Origin: Ehrlichia ruminantium str. Welgevonden | GTDB lineage: Bacteria > Pseudomonadota > Alphaproteobacteria > Rickettsiales > Anaplasmataceae | DNA: 64,000 bases | Reading direction: 5' to 3' | Assembly: GCF_000026005.1 (NCBI RefSeq) | Contig: NC_005295.2 | Location: 186,001-250,000 of the forward strand | In this document: one piece after another, positions 18,566 through 30,107 of the stretch | How positions within the stretch are numbered: the first letter of the stretch is position 1 | Layout: each line of letters starts with the position of its first letter | Program-made: the position numbers and the translations under genes | The notes under the pieces: model-generated | Databases searched by the model: none | Seen by the model: the letters and a program-made list of their open reading frames with translations, nothing else | What the model was told of the DNA's origin: nothing

Positions 18566-19947
18566 ATAAGTACAATAACACTATTACTAAATATATATGT
18601 TAGCTTATACATTGTTTATTATGTTAAGTCAATGATTGTAGAATCTGTACAAAGTACATTGTATAAATGATAATGTACTATATATACTTTTTAATTCATT
18701 TATTTTTTATTTTTAATAATACGCTTTTTTACCACTTTGCTATTCTGAAATATATTATACATTATATGATATAATATACCATGCTTAATTTGTACAGATG
18801 TTAATTCAGTATCTGTATATCTTTCCTTTATACAGATTTATATTATATTACCATTAGTTTTAATATTGGAATAAATATGATTCACTAATACCTACATTGT
18901 GGTATTTTTATATATGTATGTGAAAGTTTTCAATGAAGATTATTTTTTGAATGAAATTTGCTGTATTTTTACGAGTGGTAGTGTTTTTTATATTCTGGTA
19001 AATTTGTCATATTCTTCTTGCTATTATCAAGTTTCTATAGTGTATTGTGGTTTATTTATATGAATAGAAATTTTAAATTGATACATAATAACTGAGTAAT
19101 TTAAGTAAAAATGTATTGCATAGTTACAGTTAATACTATTTTTTGTACTAAAAAGTTTGACTATATAATTATAATTTTATCTTAAGGTATATAATGTGCT
19201 ACTTTATTTATGTGACTCAAGTTAAAATACCTGAAGACTATATTACACTGTATTATTGTATATTAATTGAGAGTAACATTTGAGTATATTAAATGTTAAA
19301 AGTAGGACTGCTGTATTTGGTTATATTAAGATTGTTATTCATTATATGATACAAATATATCTTAAGTAACATTTTTTAACATATATTAAAAATATTTAAG
19401 AAAATTTATTATTTATGTATAGTTCAGTATAATTATTCGTAACCATATTCTAATTTAATGTTAGGAAGTATAATTATAAATTTCTATTAATATATTATTA
19501 TTTTATTACTATGGTAAAATTTAGGAGTATCTGTATTGATAGATTATCTTCTGTAGGACTTAATATGATTGTTTATAATTGATATTCTATATATTGATAT
19601 AGAATGTAAATTATAATCTTAACATATATAGTTTAGTAGTTGTCTTATATAAGTATCCTACAATGATGTTTTTGATGTATATGTGAGATCTTAATATGTA
19701 AAGTGACACATATTATTGATAATATCTATCCTCTACATATTGAAACTGTGAAGGTAGAATAATTATGTGTCGTAGTGTATTTAATATGGCGTTTATTAAC
19801 AGCTATCTATATGATGTTTTTTACTGTTATCTTTTTTATTGTATATGTTAAAGAGAGTGTTAATTATGTGTATGGTAAAAGATATTAATTAAGTAATGTC
19901 TTGAGACATAATGATGATTTTTTTATAAAATACGAAAATGTATAAAT
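18566..19947. other. Long intergenic region between divergent secG and xer genes
   Basis: About 1.4 kb of AT-rich DNA. The only structure noted is an inverted repeat, TATATTATA at 18751-18759 against TATAATATA at 18770-18778, which may be chance in such AT-rich sequence. No gene was seen. Confidence 0.4.
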
Positions 19948-20886
19948 ATGATGAGTAATGAAAAATATGTTAATGAGTTTCTTACAGCAATAGCAGCAGA
20001 AAAACATATATCTTATAATACTTATCAAAGTTATATGAGTGACTTGTTAGACTTGTGCAAATTTTTTGATTGTAAAAACCTTGCATTGATAGAAGTATCT
20101 CGTGATGATTTAAAAGATTATGTACGATTGATGCATAAAAGAGAGTATAAGTCTAGTACTATATCAAGAAAGATATCAGCTATTAAAAATTTATATAAGT
20201 TTTTTTGTAAAGATAACATAATAGCATATGATCCAGCATTATCTATTGATTTTCCTAGGTTATCACGTACTCTCCCCAAAGCTTTGAATATTGAAGAAGT
20301 TAGTAGGTTACTTGATACAGCAGCATTAGATTCATCTCCAGATGGGCTAAGAACTAATGCAATTATTAACATTCTGTATTCTTCTGGTATACGAGTTTCT
20401 GAATTGATTTATTTGAAATTGAACTCAATAAAAGAGGCTCTTAATAATGACAATATTGAGATATCCTATATAACAATCCGAGGGAAAGCAAATAGAGAAA
20501 GAATAGTTTTATTGAATTCATCTGCAATAGTAAGTATACAAAAATATCTTGAGGTATATATGCATTTTGTTCCTAATGGATATGAAATATCTCAGTGGTT
20601 ATTTCCTGGTACAAAATTTGATAATCCAATCACTAGGCAAAGAATTGGTCAATTGTTAAAAGATCTCAGTATAAGTGCTGGGGTTGATATGACTAGAATT
20701 TCTCCACATAAACTTCGACATTCTTTTGCAACTCATTTGTTAAATAATGGGTCAGATATTATTTTTATTCAAAAAATGTTAGGACATACTAGCTTATCTA
20801 CTACACAAATATATACTTATGTTGCTAATGAAAAATTAAAGAATGTATTATTTAAATATCATCCTTTGAGGGATAGAAGTATATAA
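19948..20886 (+). CDS. Tyrosine recombinase XerC/XerD
   Basis: This is a 312-residue site-specific recombinase. The N-terminal SAM-like core-binding domain (about residues 8-90) has YNTYQSYMSDL. The catalytic domain has SSGIRVSELIYL (first Arg), HKLRHSFATHLL (His and second Arg) and GHTSLSTTQIYTYV (His and nucleophilic Tyr). All key residues are present. Such enzymes resolve chromosome dimers at dif. XerD is slightly favoured, but XerC cannot be excluded without comparison to the second copy elsewhere in the genome. It is a chromosomal housekeeping recombinase; no mobile element surrounds it. Confidence 0.92.
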   Translation: MMSNEKYVNEFLTAIAAEKHISYNTYQSYMSDLLDLCKFFDCKNLALIEVSRDDLKDYVRLMHKREYKSSTISRKISAIKNLYKFFCKDNIIAYDPALSIDFPRLSRTLPKALNIEEVSRLLDTAALDSSPDGLRTNAIINILYSSGIRVSELIYLKLNSIKEALNNDNIEISYITIRGKANRERIVLLNSSAIVSIQKYLEVYMHFVPNGYEISQWLFPGTKFDNPITRQRIGQLLKDLSISAGVDMTRISPHKLRHSFATHLLNNGSDIIFIQKMLGHTSLSTTQIYTYVANEKLKNVLFKYHPLRDRSI

Positions 20887-21976
20887 CGCTAATCGCCTAT
20901 AGTTTTAGAAAGTATGTAATAAATTATAGGAAAATTTAATAATAAAATTGGTAATTTGGGTATTTATGTGTTGTTCTGCCAGAAGATATAATCTAAGTGT
21001 ATAATTGTAATAAAAAAATAGTGATATATAGTATATTTATAGTAATAGAAAAATTGTGTAGTAAAGTTGATCTGTGTGTATTTAGTACAATATTCAAAGC
21101 TTGTGATATAAGATCCAGTAATTAAGTATGTTTTATAGTAGTTGAGTTGTGGATAAGAGTTATGTTTGCAATGTGTAGTGATTATAAATTGTGAAAAAAT
21201 ATTAGCAGGTTGTTGTAGATGAAATTGAATATTGAGGCTGATGTGAACGAATATTTGAAAATGAACTTAAAGAGTAAAATTGATATTTGGCATTTTGGTA
21301 CTTATTAGAATATAGTTAGACTTGTTTTTTCTATATATTAAAGATACTTGTAGTTGTAATGGATGTTTAGCAGTATCATAGAAGCTGCATAAAATTGGTA
21401 TCTTAAGAGTTTAAAATATTTAAATTGTATGTCTTGCTGGACCAAGTAATTGAGTATAGATAAAGATCATATTTATAAATATGTAGTTATTATAAATTAT
21501 AAAGAAAAATTAACAGATTATGTTGCAGAAATTGAATAATAAGATGAATATAGGAGAGTATTTTAAAATAAATTTGAACAGTATAATTAAATATGGTTCA
21601 ATATTATTATTTTTATAAAGTGATTGAGCTTGTTTTTTTTACAATGTGTAATAATGGAATAAATAGTTTGAATATTCAATTAATAGAACAGTAAAAATAG
21701 ATAGTTTGCTAGTTTTATGATGCAAAGAATTATAATTGCTTAGTAGGAAGAATTGTATTTTTGGAAACATTTGTAATGGTGTTAACATTATTAATAGAAA
21801 TTTTTATAGTAATGTTTTTCTATTTTAGAAATAGATAAAATTACCTTTATAACTTAAAAAGTATTAAAACATCGTTAGTTTTTAATACAAATGTGTTGAA
21901 AGAAAACTTATATACCATACCAATATTTTAAATAAATCATGTATATTAACAAGCCTGTTATAGATATTGTTATAAT
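20887..21976. other. Intergenic region with a decayed ~310-base duplication
   Basis: The segment around 21180-21420 resembles 21489-21730. For instance GATTATAAATTGTGAAAAAA and TATTATAAATTATAAAGAAA are followed by further alignable sequence with many changes. This suggests two old copies of a unit of about 310 bases. No gene was found. Confidence 0.45.
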
Positions 21977-22663
21977 TTAATAGTCTGTATAGTTTTGTAG
22001 GGTTCCTGAATTTATCTGTACTATTTTGTCTGCTTTTTTTGCTAAAATATGATTATGTGTTGCTAAAAATACAGATATATTTTTTTCTTTTGCATATTTA
22101 TGTAGTAGTGAAAATACTTCAAGAGCTGTGTCATTATCTAAACTACCAGTTGGCTCATCTGCCAAGATTATAGAGGGATAATTAATTAAACTTCTTGCTA
22201 TTGCGACCCGTTGTCTTTCTCCTCCAGAAAGTTGTGATATTGACATTAAAAGCTTATCTTGTAATTTTACCAATGATAAGAGTTCTATAGCATTTTTTCT
22301 TGCTACTTCATTGCTTTTACCTATGATGATTTGTGGTAACATTACATTTTCTAATACAGAAAATTCTTGTAATAAATGATGAAATTGGTAAACAAATCCT
22401 AAAAAATTACGTCGTAAATAGGTTTTTTCTCGATCTGAAGTTGTAGCTGAACATTCTATATTGTTAATAAAGACACTACCTGAAGATGGGGTATCTAATA
22501 AACCTGCAATATGTAATAATGTGCTTTTACCGGATCCTGAGGGGCCTATCAATGCAACGATTTCTCCTTTTTTTATTTGTAAATTTGCATTAATTATAAT
22601 GTTTACTTGATTATTTTTGCCAAAACTTTTGCTAATGGCAGATAAAGCAAAAACAATAGACAT
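21977..22663 (-). CDS. lolD: Lipoprotein-releasing ABC transporter ATPase LolD
   Basis: This 228-residue ABC ATPase belongs to the LolD/MacB group. It shows Walker A GPSGSGKST, the Q-loop in YQFHHLLQEFSVLENV, the signature LSGGERQRVAIARSL, Walker B IILADEPTGSLD and the switch His in FLATHNH. The YQFHHLL segment is typical of LolD. With LolC/E it would pass lipoproteins from the inner membrane to LolA. I start at ATG 22663 because MSIVFALSAISKSFG aligns with the family start; the open frame extends 21 codons further up to 22726 without family resemblance. No permease gene is adjacent. Confidence 0.9.
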   Translation of the reverse strand: MSIVFALSAISKSFGKNNQVNIIINANLQIKKGEIVALIGPSGSGKSTLLHIAGLLDTPSSGSVFINNIECSATTSDREKTYLRRNFLGFVYQFHHLLQEFSVLENVMLPQIIIGKSNEVARKNAIELLSLVKLQDKLLMSISQLSGGERQRVAIARSLINYPSIILADEPTGSLDNDTALEVFSLLHKYAKEKNISVFLATHNHILAKKADKIVQINSGTLQNYTDY

Positions 22664-23549
22664 TCTTTTAAAGATTGCATTACAAATTATCCCAGATTTT
22701 ACTATTAAGTGTAGGGTGATTGTCAAGGTTATTATGTTGATGTAGGATTTTGTTATGGCTTTTGTATACTGATGATTTATGTTGTACTGTGTATTAATCT
22801 AATTATTTAATGAACAACTGCCTGTAAATAGGGGTTTCTAAATTTATATCACATATTTTGTATAATAATACTGATGATATAAAGATATTATATAAATTTT
22901 GAACTAAATATTAGTTTAGTAACTTTAGATTATTCTATATTCACGTAATCATTTTGTTGATTTTTGATATGATGTTTATAAATTAGGTATTCTAGTATAT
23001 AAAATTGCTAGTTATATAGGTAAAATGTTGTAAATTAATAATAGGTTTATATTGTAACTGATAATTATAGCATTTATGTGTGTTATTTAGTAGCATATGA
23101 TATTGGGTTATCAATTAATTATAATGTAGACATTTTTAATACTGGATATATACATTATTTAAATTATGATATAGAAAGTACTAGTAATTTAATTATATAA
23201 GCTATTTACCATTAGTATTGTTTTTCCTACATTATCTAATAAAAATTATCGTGTATTGTATTAGAGTAATAAACATGAGATTTCAAGGTAGAAAGATTGT
23301 TTAATGATATTATAGCGAATGTACTATATTATATATAAGATCTAATCGCACTGAACTATGAAGTGAATATTACTGAACTTGTAGAATACAAAGCATTTAA
23401 TAAGTTCAAATAATGTGTATGATTTGTCTACCATAAGTTTTGTGTAAAATAGATATTAGATGGTTAGTTATAATGAATGATGTGTTTGATATATTAATAG
23501 ATTAATTCTTAAAGAATCTGTTAATGTTTAAGTAACATTTTGTTAAAAC
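22664..23549. other. Intergenic region between divergent lolD and maeB
   Basis: About 890 bases of AT-rich DNA with no gene or array visible. The right edge holds the maeB promoter candidate. Confidence 0.4.
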
Positions 23550-23579
23550 TTGACATGTTATGCTGTATAGCAGTATACA
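23550..23579 (+). promoter_or_regulatory. Candidate sigma-70 promoter of maeB
   Basis: TTGACA at 23550-23555 is followed after 18 bases by TATACA at 23574-23579, 37 bases before the maeB ATG. The spacer contains TGCTGTATAGCA with short inverted arms, which might be an operator. Confidence 0.5.
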
Positions 23580-23616
23580 AATTAGGCTTTAGAATAAGTG
23601 TTAACGAGTATGTTCT

Positions 23617-25884
23617 ATGGGTGATCTTGAAAATAATGGGTTTGATGCAAAGAAAAGGGAAGCGCTGGAATTTCATTGTAAGGGTTTAAAGCCTGGTAAA
23701 GTGTCTCTTATGCCTACTAAACCTTTGTTAACTCAAAGGGATCTATCCTTGGCCTATTCTCCTGGGGTTGCAGTGCCTTGTTTAGAAATAGCTGAAAATC
23801 CTGATTTGGTATATAAATATACTGCACGGGGAAATTATGTTGCTGTAATTTCAAATGGTACTGCTGTACTTGGTTTAGGAAATATAGGGCCTTTAGCTTC
23901 TAAGCCTGTTATGGAAGGTAAAGCTGTTTTATTTAAACGTTTTGCGGATATTGATGCGATAGATTTGGAAGTTGATACTTCAGATGTTGATGAGTTTGTT
24001 AATGCAATAAAATACTTAGGTTTAAGTTGGGGTGGAATAAATCTAGAAGATATAAGAGCTCCAGAGTGTTTTATTATTGAAGAAAAATTAAGTAAAATAA
24101 TGGATATCCCTGTATTCCATGATGATCAACATGGAACTGCTATTATTGTGTCAGCTGGTCTTATTAATGCACTTGATATTACAGGCAAGAATATTAAAGA
24201 TATTAAAATTGTTGTTAATGGTGCTGGGGCTGCAGGTATTGCATGTCTTGAAATGATAAAATTAATTGGTGTACCTGCTGAAAATATTACATTGTGTGAT
24301 CAAAATGGGGTTATATATAAGGATAGACAGCTTGGAATGAATGAATGGAAAGCTAAGCATGCTATTGATACGAAGAATAGATCTTTAAAAGATGCTTTGG
24401 TAATGGCTGATGTATTTCTTGGTTTATCAGTGAAGGATGTACTAAGTGAAAATATGCTTTTGTCTATGAATAAAGATCCTATAATCTTTGCTTTGGCAAA
24501 TCCTGATCCTGAAATTAATCCTGATATTGCACGTAAAATACGACCTGATGCTATAATAGCTACTGGTAGGTCAGATTATAATAATCAGATTAATAATGTG
24601 ATGGGATTTCCATATATATTTCGTGGTGCACTAGATGTTCAAGCAAGGTGTGTTAATAGTGCAATGAAAGTTGCAGCTGCTAATGCTATTGCTATGTTAG
24701 CTCGTGAGTATGTTAGTGATGAGGTATCAGATGCTTATGGTGGTAGGAAAATGAATTATGGAAAAGATTATATTATTCCTACTCCATTTGATCCACGCTT
24801 AATTACTGTAGTTGCTCCTGCAGTTGCAAAGTCTGCCATTGAATCTGGTGTTGCGAGAAGAAATATAGAAAATTGGGATGAATATGTAAAACAATTAGAA
24901 TCAAGATTATCTTCTACTTCTAATGTACTTAATATGATGTATAGCTCTGTTAAACGTGATCCTAAAAAGGTAATTTTTTCAGAAGGTGAAGAAGAAAAGA
25001 TTATTCAGGCTGCTGTACAATGGCGTAATCAAGGATATGGAGTACCTATACTTGTTGGACGTATTGATAAGGTACATGAGGGCTTTGAACGACTAGGTAT
25101 TAAAGATATGAAAGGAATAGAAATTGCTAATGCAGCAATTTCTGAGAATAATAATAAATATACGGATTATTTGTATAAACAATTACAGCGTGAAGGGTAT
25201 TTATATAGAAGTTGTGTACGTGATGTAAAAACAGATCGTAATGTTTTTGCTGCATGTATGCTTGCGTGTGGTGATGGAGATATTTTAATTACTGGCTTAA
25301 CAAGAGGATATACTGTTTCTATACATGATGTACAAAAAGTAATAAAGCCTAAAGGGGTTATGTTTGGTTTGTCAATTATTGTAATGAAAGAGCGTACCAT
25401 ATTTATTGCTGATACTGCAATACATGAATCTCCTACTCCAGAACAAGTTGCTGAAATAGCAATTCAAGCGTCTATGCAAGCTAGAAAAATGGGTCATGAA
25501 CCTCGTGTAGCATTTATTTCTTCTTCAAATTTTGGTAGTCACTCTCAAAAGGATGCTAGAAGGATGAGAAAGGCTATAGAAATTTTGGACAATTGTAACG
25601 TCAATTTTGAATATGATGGGGAAATGTCTATTGATGTTGCACTGAATCCAGAATTGTTAACATTATATCCTTTTTGTCGACTTACCAGCTCAGCTAATGT
25701 TTTAATCATGCCAACTTTGCACAGTGCTAGTATATCTTCTAAGTTATTGAGAGAGGCAACTGGTGTTCCAGTTATAGGTCCTATTTTAGTAGGGATGGAA
25801 AAGCCTGTACAAATTGTACAAATGTCTTCTTCTGTTTCTGAAATTCTTAATTTAACTGTTCTTGCTCCTTCAATTAATAACTAA
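23617..25884 (+). CDS. maeB: NADP-dependent malic enzyme with phosphotransacetylase-like domain
   Basis: This 755-residue protein is the large MaeB type. Residues ~1-430 form the malic enzyme: YSPGVAVPCLEI, ISNGTAVLGLGNIGPLASKPVMEGK, FHDDQHGTAIIVSAGL and the NAD(P)-binding VVNGAGAAGIACLEM. Residues ~430-755 resemble phosphotransacetylase (RDPKKVIFSEGEEEKII, HSASISSKLL, GPILVGM) and are usually regulatory rather than catalytic. It decarboxylates malate to pyruvate, which suits an organism living on amino acids and TCA intermediates. Length is normal for the fusion. It is a single-gene unit with its own promoter candidate. Confidence 0.95.
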   Translation: MGDLENNGFDAKKREALEFHCKGLKPGKVSLMPTKPLLTQRDLSLAYSPGVAVPCLEIAENPDLVYKYTARGNYVAVISNGTAVLGLGNIGPLASKPVMEGKAVLFKRFADIDAIDLEVDTSDVDEFVNAIKYLGLSWGGINLEDIRAPECFIIEEKLSKIMDIPVFHDDQHGTAIIVSAGLINALDITGKNIKDIKIVVNGAGAAGIACLEMIKLIGVPAENITLCDQNGVIYKDRQLGMNEWKAKHAIDTKNRSLKDALVMADVFLGLSVKDVLSENMLLSMNKDPIIFALANPDPEINPDIARKIRPDAIIATGRSDYNNQINNVMGFPYIFRGALDVQARCVNSAMKVAAANAIAMLAREYVSDEVSDAYGGRKMNYGKDYIIPTPFDPRLITVVAPAVAKSAIESGVARRNIENWDEYVKQLESRLSSTSNVLNMMYSSVKRDPKKVIFSEGEEEKIIQAAVQWRNQGYGVPILVGRIDKVHEGFERLGIKDMKGIEIANAAISENNNKYTDYLYKQLQREGYLYRSCVRDVKTDRNVFAACMLACGDGDILITGLTRGYTVSIHDVQKVIKPKGVMFGLSIIVMKERTIFIADTAIHESPTPEQVAEIAIQASMQARKMGHEPRVAFISSSNFGSHSQKDARRMRKAIEILDNCNVNFEYDGEMSIDVALNPELLTLYPFCRLTSSANVLIMPTLHSASISSKLLREATGVPVIGPILVGMEKPVQIVQMSSSVSEILNLTVLAPSINN

Positions 25885-25990
25885 TTCTTAGTTTATGTGT
25901 TTTATGATCTAGTATAATGGAATCTGTAACTCGTAATTTTTAAGATATTAATTTATAAAGTGTAAAATACATATATATTTTCATTAATTT

Positions 25991-26015
25991 ATAAGAAGTA
26001 TATGCTACTTCTTAT
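25991..26015 (+). terminator. Hairpin after maeB
   Basis: A perfect 10-base stem, ATAAGAAGTA and TACTTCTTAT, encloses the loop TATGC about 107 bases after the maeB stop. The stem is AT-rich and no long T-run follows, so its strength as a terminator is doubtful. Confidence 0.4.
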
Positions 26016-26099
26016 ATATATTATGCTTTCCATAGTATTTTTATATATTATTAATATTATTTGTGATAAATAAAATGTGAATGTTTTATTGGTACATTG

Positions 26100-28733
26100 A
26101 TGAAATTCTTAGTGTATTTTGGTTCAGCCATTTTAATATTTTTGCTATTTTTAGTAGTTTCTCCATTTTTTATTAACTGGAATTCTTATTATGCATCTCA
26201 TGTGCTTAAGCAGATAGAAAATATATCTAGTGATATAAGTGTTAAGGGTGTGAACAACGTTACCGGTAGTTTAGTTCTGCCTAAAATTGTAGTAAATAAT
26301 TTACATGTAGAAAGTGGCAGTGATTCATCAGATTATAAATCGACAATATTGATTGAACGTCTTGAGTTAAAAATATCTTTATTATCATTACTTTTATTTT
26401 CTCCTAAGGTCTATGCTGTTACTGTAGATGGATTGAGTATGCCTTTAGGTAGTCTTGTGGATATATTATCTTCCTTTAAAAAAGGTAGTTTTCAGATTGG
26501 TACTTTTAATATTCGTAATAGTGTTATTAATACTCATTATGATAGAACATCTTTTAGTAGTAAACCTATATATATTAAGGAAGGTAATATTAAAACAATA
26601 AATGATACAAAAGTTATAAGTGGTTTGTTAGATATTGGTAAGAATAGTTATACTATGACTGCTGATGTATCTTTGGATAAAACACAATATAGAATAGCTG
26701 GAAGTGTTTCTTCTGAATTAACAAAAGTTACTTTATCTGGTGTATCTTATGAAAATAAATTTGATGGTGTAATAGTTGCTAAAGGAAGTAATTTTGCACA
26801 ATTTATTAATGATCTTTCTGAAACAAATAAGACTTCTGTTTTCTCTTTTATTAATTCACAAGAAGAGTTTTCATTATCTAGTAACATTAAGTTAACGGAT
26901 AAAAGATTTGAATTAACTGATTTTAAGGTTGCTACTGGGAGTCTAAATGGACTAGGAAATATTACCTGTTTAAGTTATAGCTCATGTAATATTGATATTG
27001 ATTTTTCAAATATTGATTTAGATTATTTGTCTAATAATAATGACAATAATTATAGCAATAAGGAATCTCGTACTCTTGATTATTTTAGTACATTGATATC
27101 TAAGGATTTAGACTATGATGTTAAGGTGAATGTTAAAGAAATAAAGTATAGTGGCCAAGTATCAAATAACTTGGCGGTGGATTTAAGTGTATCGGGTGGG
27201 AAAATCAATGTTAATAAAATGATAATGATGTTACCTGGAAATAATAATGTACTACAAGTTGAAGGTAATGTTAGTAGTAATGATTTAGTGTCTAGTTTCA
27301 GTGGTAGGATAAAGATTAATGGTAATGATTTTGAATCTTTTGCTGGATGGTTATTTCCTGTGGAATTTGAGTCAAAATCAAACAATAGTGAGTTTTCTTT
27401 ACAAAGTGATGTATATATAGCTCCTAGGATATTTTCTTTATCTAATGTTAGAGTGTTAACTAGTGGCCTAGGAGATGCTAAAGGGCAATTGAAGATAAAA
27501 TATGATAAGAAGAATAGTTTTATATCCGGTAATGTTGATTTATATCATGTTGATTTTGATAGATATAATATCAATACAAAATTAAGCATAGAAAATTTCA
27601 TGAGGATGAAATGGTTAAAGGATATTAATTATAAAGTAAAATTTGGTACTAATATTAATGATTCTGTAATTAATAAACAACATGTTAATGATTTAAGTTT
27701 TTCAATTGATATTGTACAAGGTAAATTTAATCTTGATAAGATACGATTTAATGCAACTGATGGGTCTAATTTGGAAGGGTTTGTTAAAGTATCTATTAAA
27801 CCCCAGGATATAAGACCTAAAATGTCAGTTCAACTAAAAAGTAGTAAGTATAATTCTGATTTTATAGTTTTTCCTTCTTTATTGCGTAGTATAGTTGATG
27901 ATTCACAAAAAGTGGTGAATATCAAATGGTCAGATAAGGATTTAAATTTTTATGGATTAGAACATGTAGATGGTGATATTAGTATTGATATTCAAGATTT
28001 TTTCTCTCAAGATAATAATTTAATAGATTTTGTATTTTTAGCTAGTTTGAAAGATAGTTTGATGTCTATCAATAAACTCATGTTTAAAATGGATGAGGGG
28101 TTTGTTTCAATTAGTGGTAAGATTGGTATGGGACCTAGTTCTTCACTATCTGCTGTGATGTCTATAGCAAATATTGGACTAGATAAATTACTTAAGAATA
28201 TAAATATTAGTGGTATTACAGGTAATGTTAGTATAAGTGGTAGTGTTCAAACTCAAGGAAAAACTATAACTGATTGGGTCAGCTTTTTAGATGGGAAAAT
28301 AGAATTTGTTGCCAAAGGAGTTAATGTTGTAGGGATAGATTTTAATAAATTTATTGTGGATTTATTAGAAACTAAAAGTAAATCTGATATTGCAGCACTA
28401 ACTCAGATATCATTGTATGATAATAATACTGTTTTTAACTTTGTTAATGCTGGAGCTAATATTAAAAGGGGTACTGTTGCATCTTCAATGCAGTTTGCAA
28501 TTGATAATGCAGGTGGGGTTGCGTCAGCAAATATTTCATTATTACAATTTGCTTTAGTTTCTATGTTAAGGCTTTCTTTCATACCTCCAGGTATGTCTTC
28601 TCCAGCTCATATAGATATGTCTTTGCAAGGTCAGTTATGGCAACCTAAAATTACTTTTGATATTAATAATCTATATGATATGGTCAAGCAAAGTGTTGTT
28701 AATGTAGTTGAGACAGAAGATCATGCAGAATAA
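26100..28733 (+). CDS. AsmA-family protein
   Basis: This 877-residue protein begins with one transmembrane segment (about residues 3-24) ending in SPFFINWNSYYASHVLKQIE. The long beta-rich, Asn/Ser-rich body is typical of AsmA/YhdP/TamB-like proteins. The C-terminal part, with GNVSISGSVQTQGKT, the DGKIEFVAKGVNVVGIDF element and a final SMSLQG-type region, matches the AsmA C-terminal domain. AsmA-like proteins form bridge-shaped periplasmic structures thought to carry phospholipids to the outer membrane. Ehrlichia lacks LPS, so a lipid-transfer role would matter for its outer membrane. The ATG at 26100 directly follows a TTG that could add one codon. Confidence 0.85.
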   Translation: MKFLVYFGSAILIFLLFLVVSPFFINWNSYYASHVLKQIENISSDISVKGVNNVTGSLVLPKIVVNNLHVESGSDSSDYKSTILIERLELKISLLSLLLFSPKVYAVTVDGLSMPLGSLVDILSSFKKGSFQIGTFNIRNSVINTHYDRTSFSSKPIYIKEGNIKTINDTKVISGLLDIGKNSYTMTADVSLDKTQYRIAGSVSSELTKVTLSGVSYENKFDGVIVAKGSNFAQFINDLSETNKTSVFSFINSQEEFSLSSNIKLTDKRFELTDFKVATGSLNGLGNITCLSYSSCNIDIDFSNIDLDYLSNNNDNNYSNKESRTLDYFSTLISKDLDYDVKVNVKEIKYSGQVSNNLAVDLSVSGGKINVNKMIMMLPGNNNVLQVEGNVSSNDLVSSFSGRIKINGNDFESFAGWLFPVEFESKSNNSEFSLQSDVYIAPRIFSLSNVRVLTSGLGDAKGQLKIKYDKKNSFISGNVDLYHVDFDRYNINTKLSIENFMRMKWLKDINYKVKFGTNINDSVINKQHVNDLSFSIDIVQGKFNLDKIRFNATDGSNLEGFVKVSIKPQDIRPKMSVQLKSSKYNSDFIVFPSLLRSIVDDSQKVVNIKWSDKDLNFYGLEHVDGDISIDIQDFFSQDNNLIDFVFLASLKDSLMSINKLMFKMDEGFVSISGKIGMGPSSSLSAVMSIANIGLDKLLKNINISGITGNVSISGSVQTQGKTITDWVSFLDGKIEFVAKGVNVVGIDFNKFIVDLLETKSKSDIAALTQISLYDNNTVFNFVNAGANIKRGTVASSMQFAIDNAGGVASANISLLQFALVSMLRLSFIPPGMSSPAHIDMSLQGQLWQPKITFDINNLYDMVKQSVVNVVETEDHAE

Positions 28734-30107
28734 ATTAAATTGGAAATGTTATAACAACATTAAGTATGTATGATGTTGTACTAAATTATGTAAGCTGATG
28801 TTCTCTGTGTAATATTATGAATCTTAATTATTAAAGAATTTTGTATTGTCAATTATTAGTAAATATAATTTAAATAATCCAAGTAATGTATTATCAAAGC
28901 TTTTAGTCTTACATTGTGATCTGGTAGATTTAGTATAATTATTGTTATTTGTATAGCTAATGTTTATGAAAGTAAAATTTAGAATCTTATAATATAAAAA
29001 CTTTAGGATTATTTGTTTATTAATCAATATACTAAGATAGAATAAGCCTGCATGTTATGGTTGGGAAAGATGTATAATTAGGGTTAGTGTTCTATAGCTT
29101 AGTTATTATGTGGTAGAATGTTGTGTGGTGTTGTTATTTGTATAGCTAATGCTGATAAAAGTAAAATTTAGAATCTTATATATATAAAAACTTTAGGATT
29201 ATTTGTTTATTAATCAATATACTAAGATAGAATAAGCTTGCATGTTATGGTTGGGAAAGATGTATAATTATGATTAGTGTTCTATAGCTTAGTTATTATG
29301 TGGTAGAATGTTGTGTGGTGTTGTTATTTGTATAGCTAGTGCTTATTAAGAATCTTGTAAACACATAATTATTGTGAATGTATAAACTAGTATTGTTGTG
29401 TGTTTTTTTTGAACATAGAAAATATAGCAATGAGTCATCTAAAATATTAGGATAGTATTAGTGTTATAGTGTAGTAAGAATTTGACAGTTATTTGTATAT
29501 TGAAAGATATAAATCATTACTGTTTTTACAAAAGATAAGCGTATTTTTATGTATTAGTTGATTATATGAATAGTAGTATTTAACTCTAATTTATAGATGG
29601 AGTATGTAATGAATGATATATAGTGTAATGAGGGTGTATTTCTATCATTATTTATATATTAGGAACAAAGTAATACTTATTTGCAAAAAGTAAACATGTT
29701 TTAGTATGTTAGTATAAATACTTATATAGTAAGTGAAATATTGTATAATAAGAGGGTATTTGGTAATTGTTTAGTGTACTGAAATAAATAGATAATTACT
29801 ATTTTTTTTTAATGAATATGTTGTTATAGATTACCATTAATTAGGGTATACAGTTATAGTGTAAAATCTGTAGAATATTTAGCAATATTGCAAATATAGT
29901 AGAATTATATTGGTTTCGAAAATTGACGTACTAAAAAATGTGCTAATAATTATTGTCTCTATAGAAGATCAATGTATTTCTATACATTAGTAGGTATATT
30001 ATGGGATAATTATAATGGGTTGATATTTTTAAAGTAACAATGTGCTTTTTGTACTTTAACAATGAATATGAACCTATTCTTTTGATAATGGAAAATAAGA
30101 GATAATA
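28734..30107. other. Intergenic region with a 190-base tandem repeat
   Basis: About 1.4 kb between convergent asmA-like and lnt genes. The left half contains the array at 28942-29340. The remainder, 29400-30100, has weakly related AT-rich segments that may be older copies. No gene was found. Confidence 0.5.
28942..29340. repeat. Tandem repeat, two copies of ~190 bases plus partial third
   Basis: TTGTTATTTGTATAGCTA marks unit starts at 28942, 29131 and 29321, giving periods of 189 and 190. The first two copies differ by a few substitutions, and the third is cut short after about 20 bases. Confidence 0.93.

Noticed and set aside
18751..18778. Inverted repeat TATATTATA/TATAATATA upstream of secG
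   Set aside because: Made only of A and T in very AT-rich DNA and almost 190 bases from the gene. Chance occurrence cannot be excluded, so it is not listed as an operator.
19948..20886. Tyrosine recombinase as a sign of a phage or integrative element
   Set aside because: It has the length and motifs of housekeeping XerC/D. No attachment site repeats, phage genes or compositional break were seen nearby.
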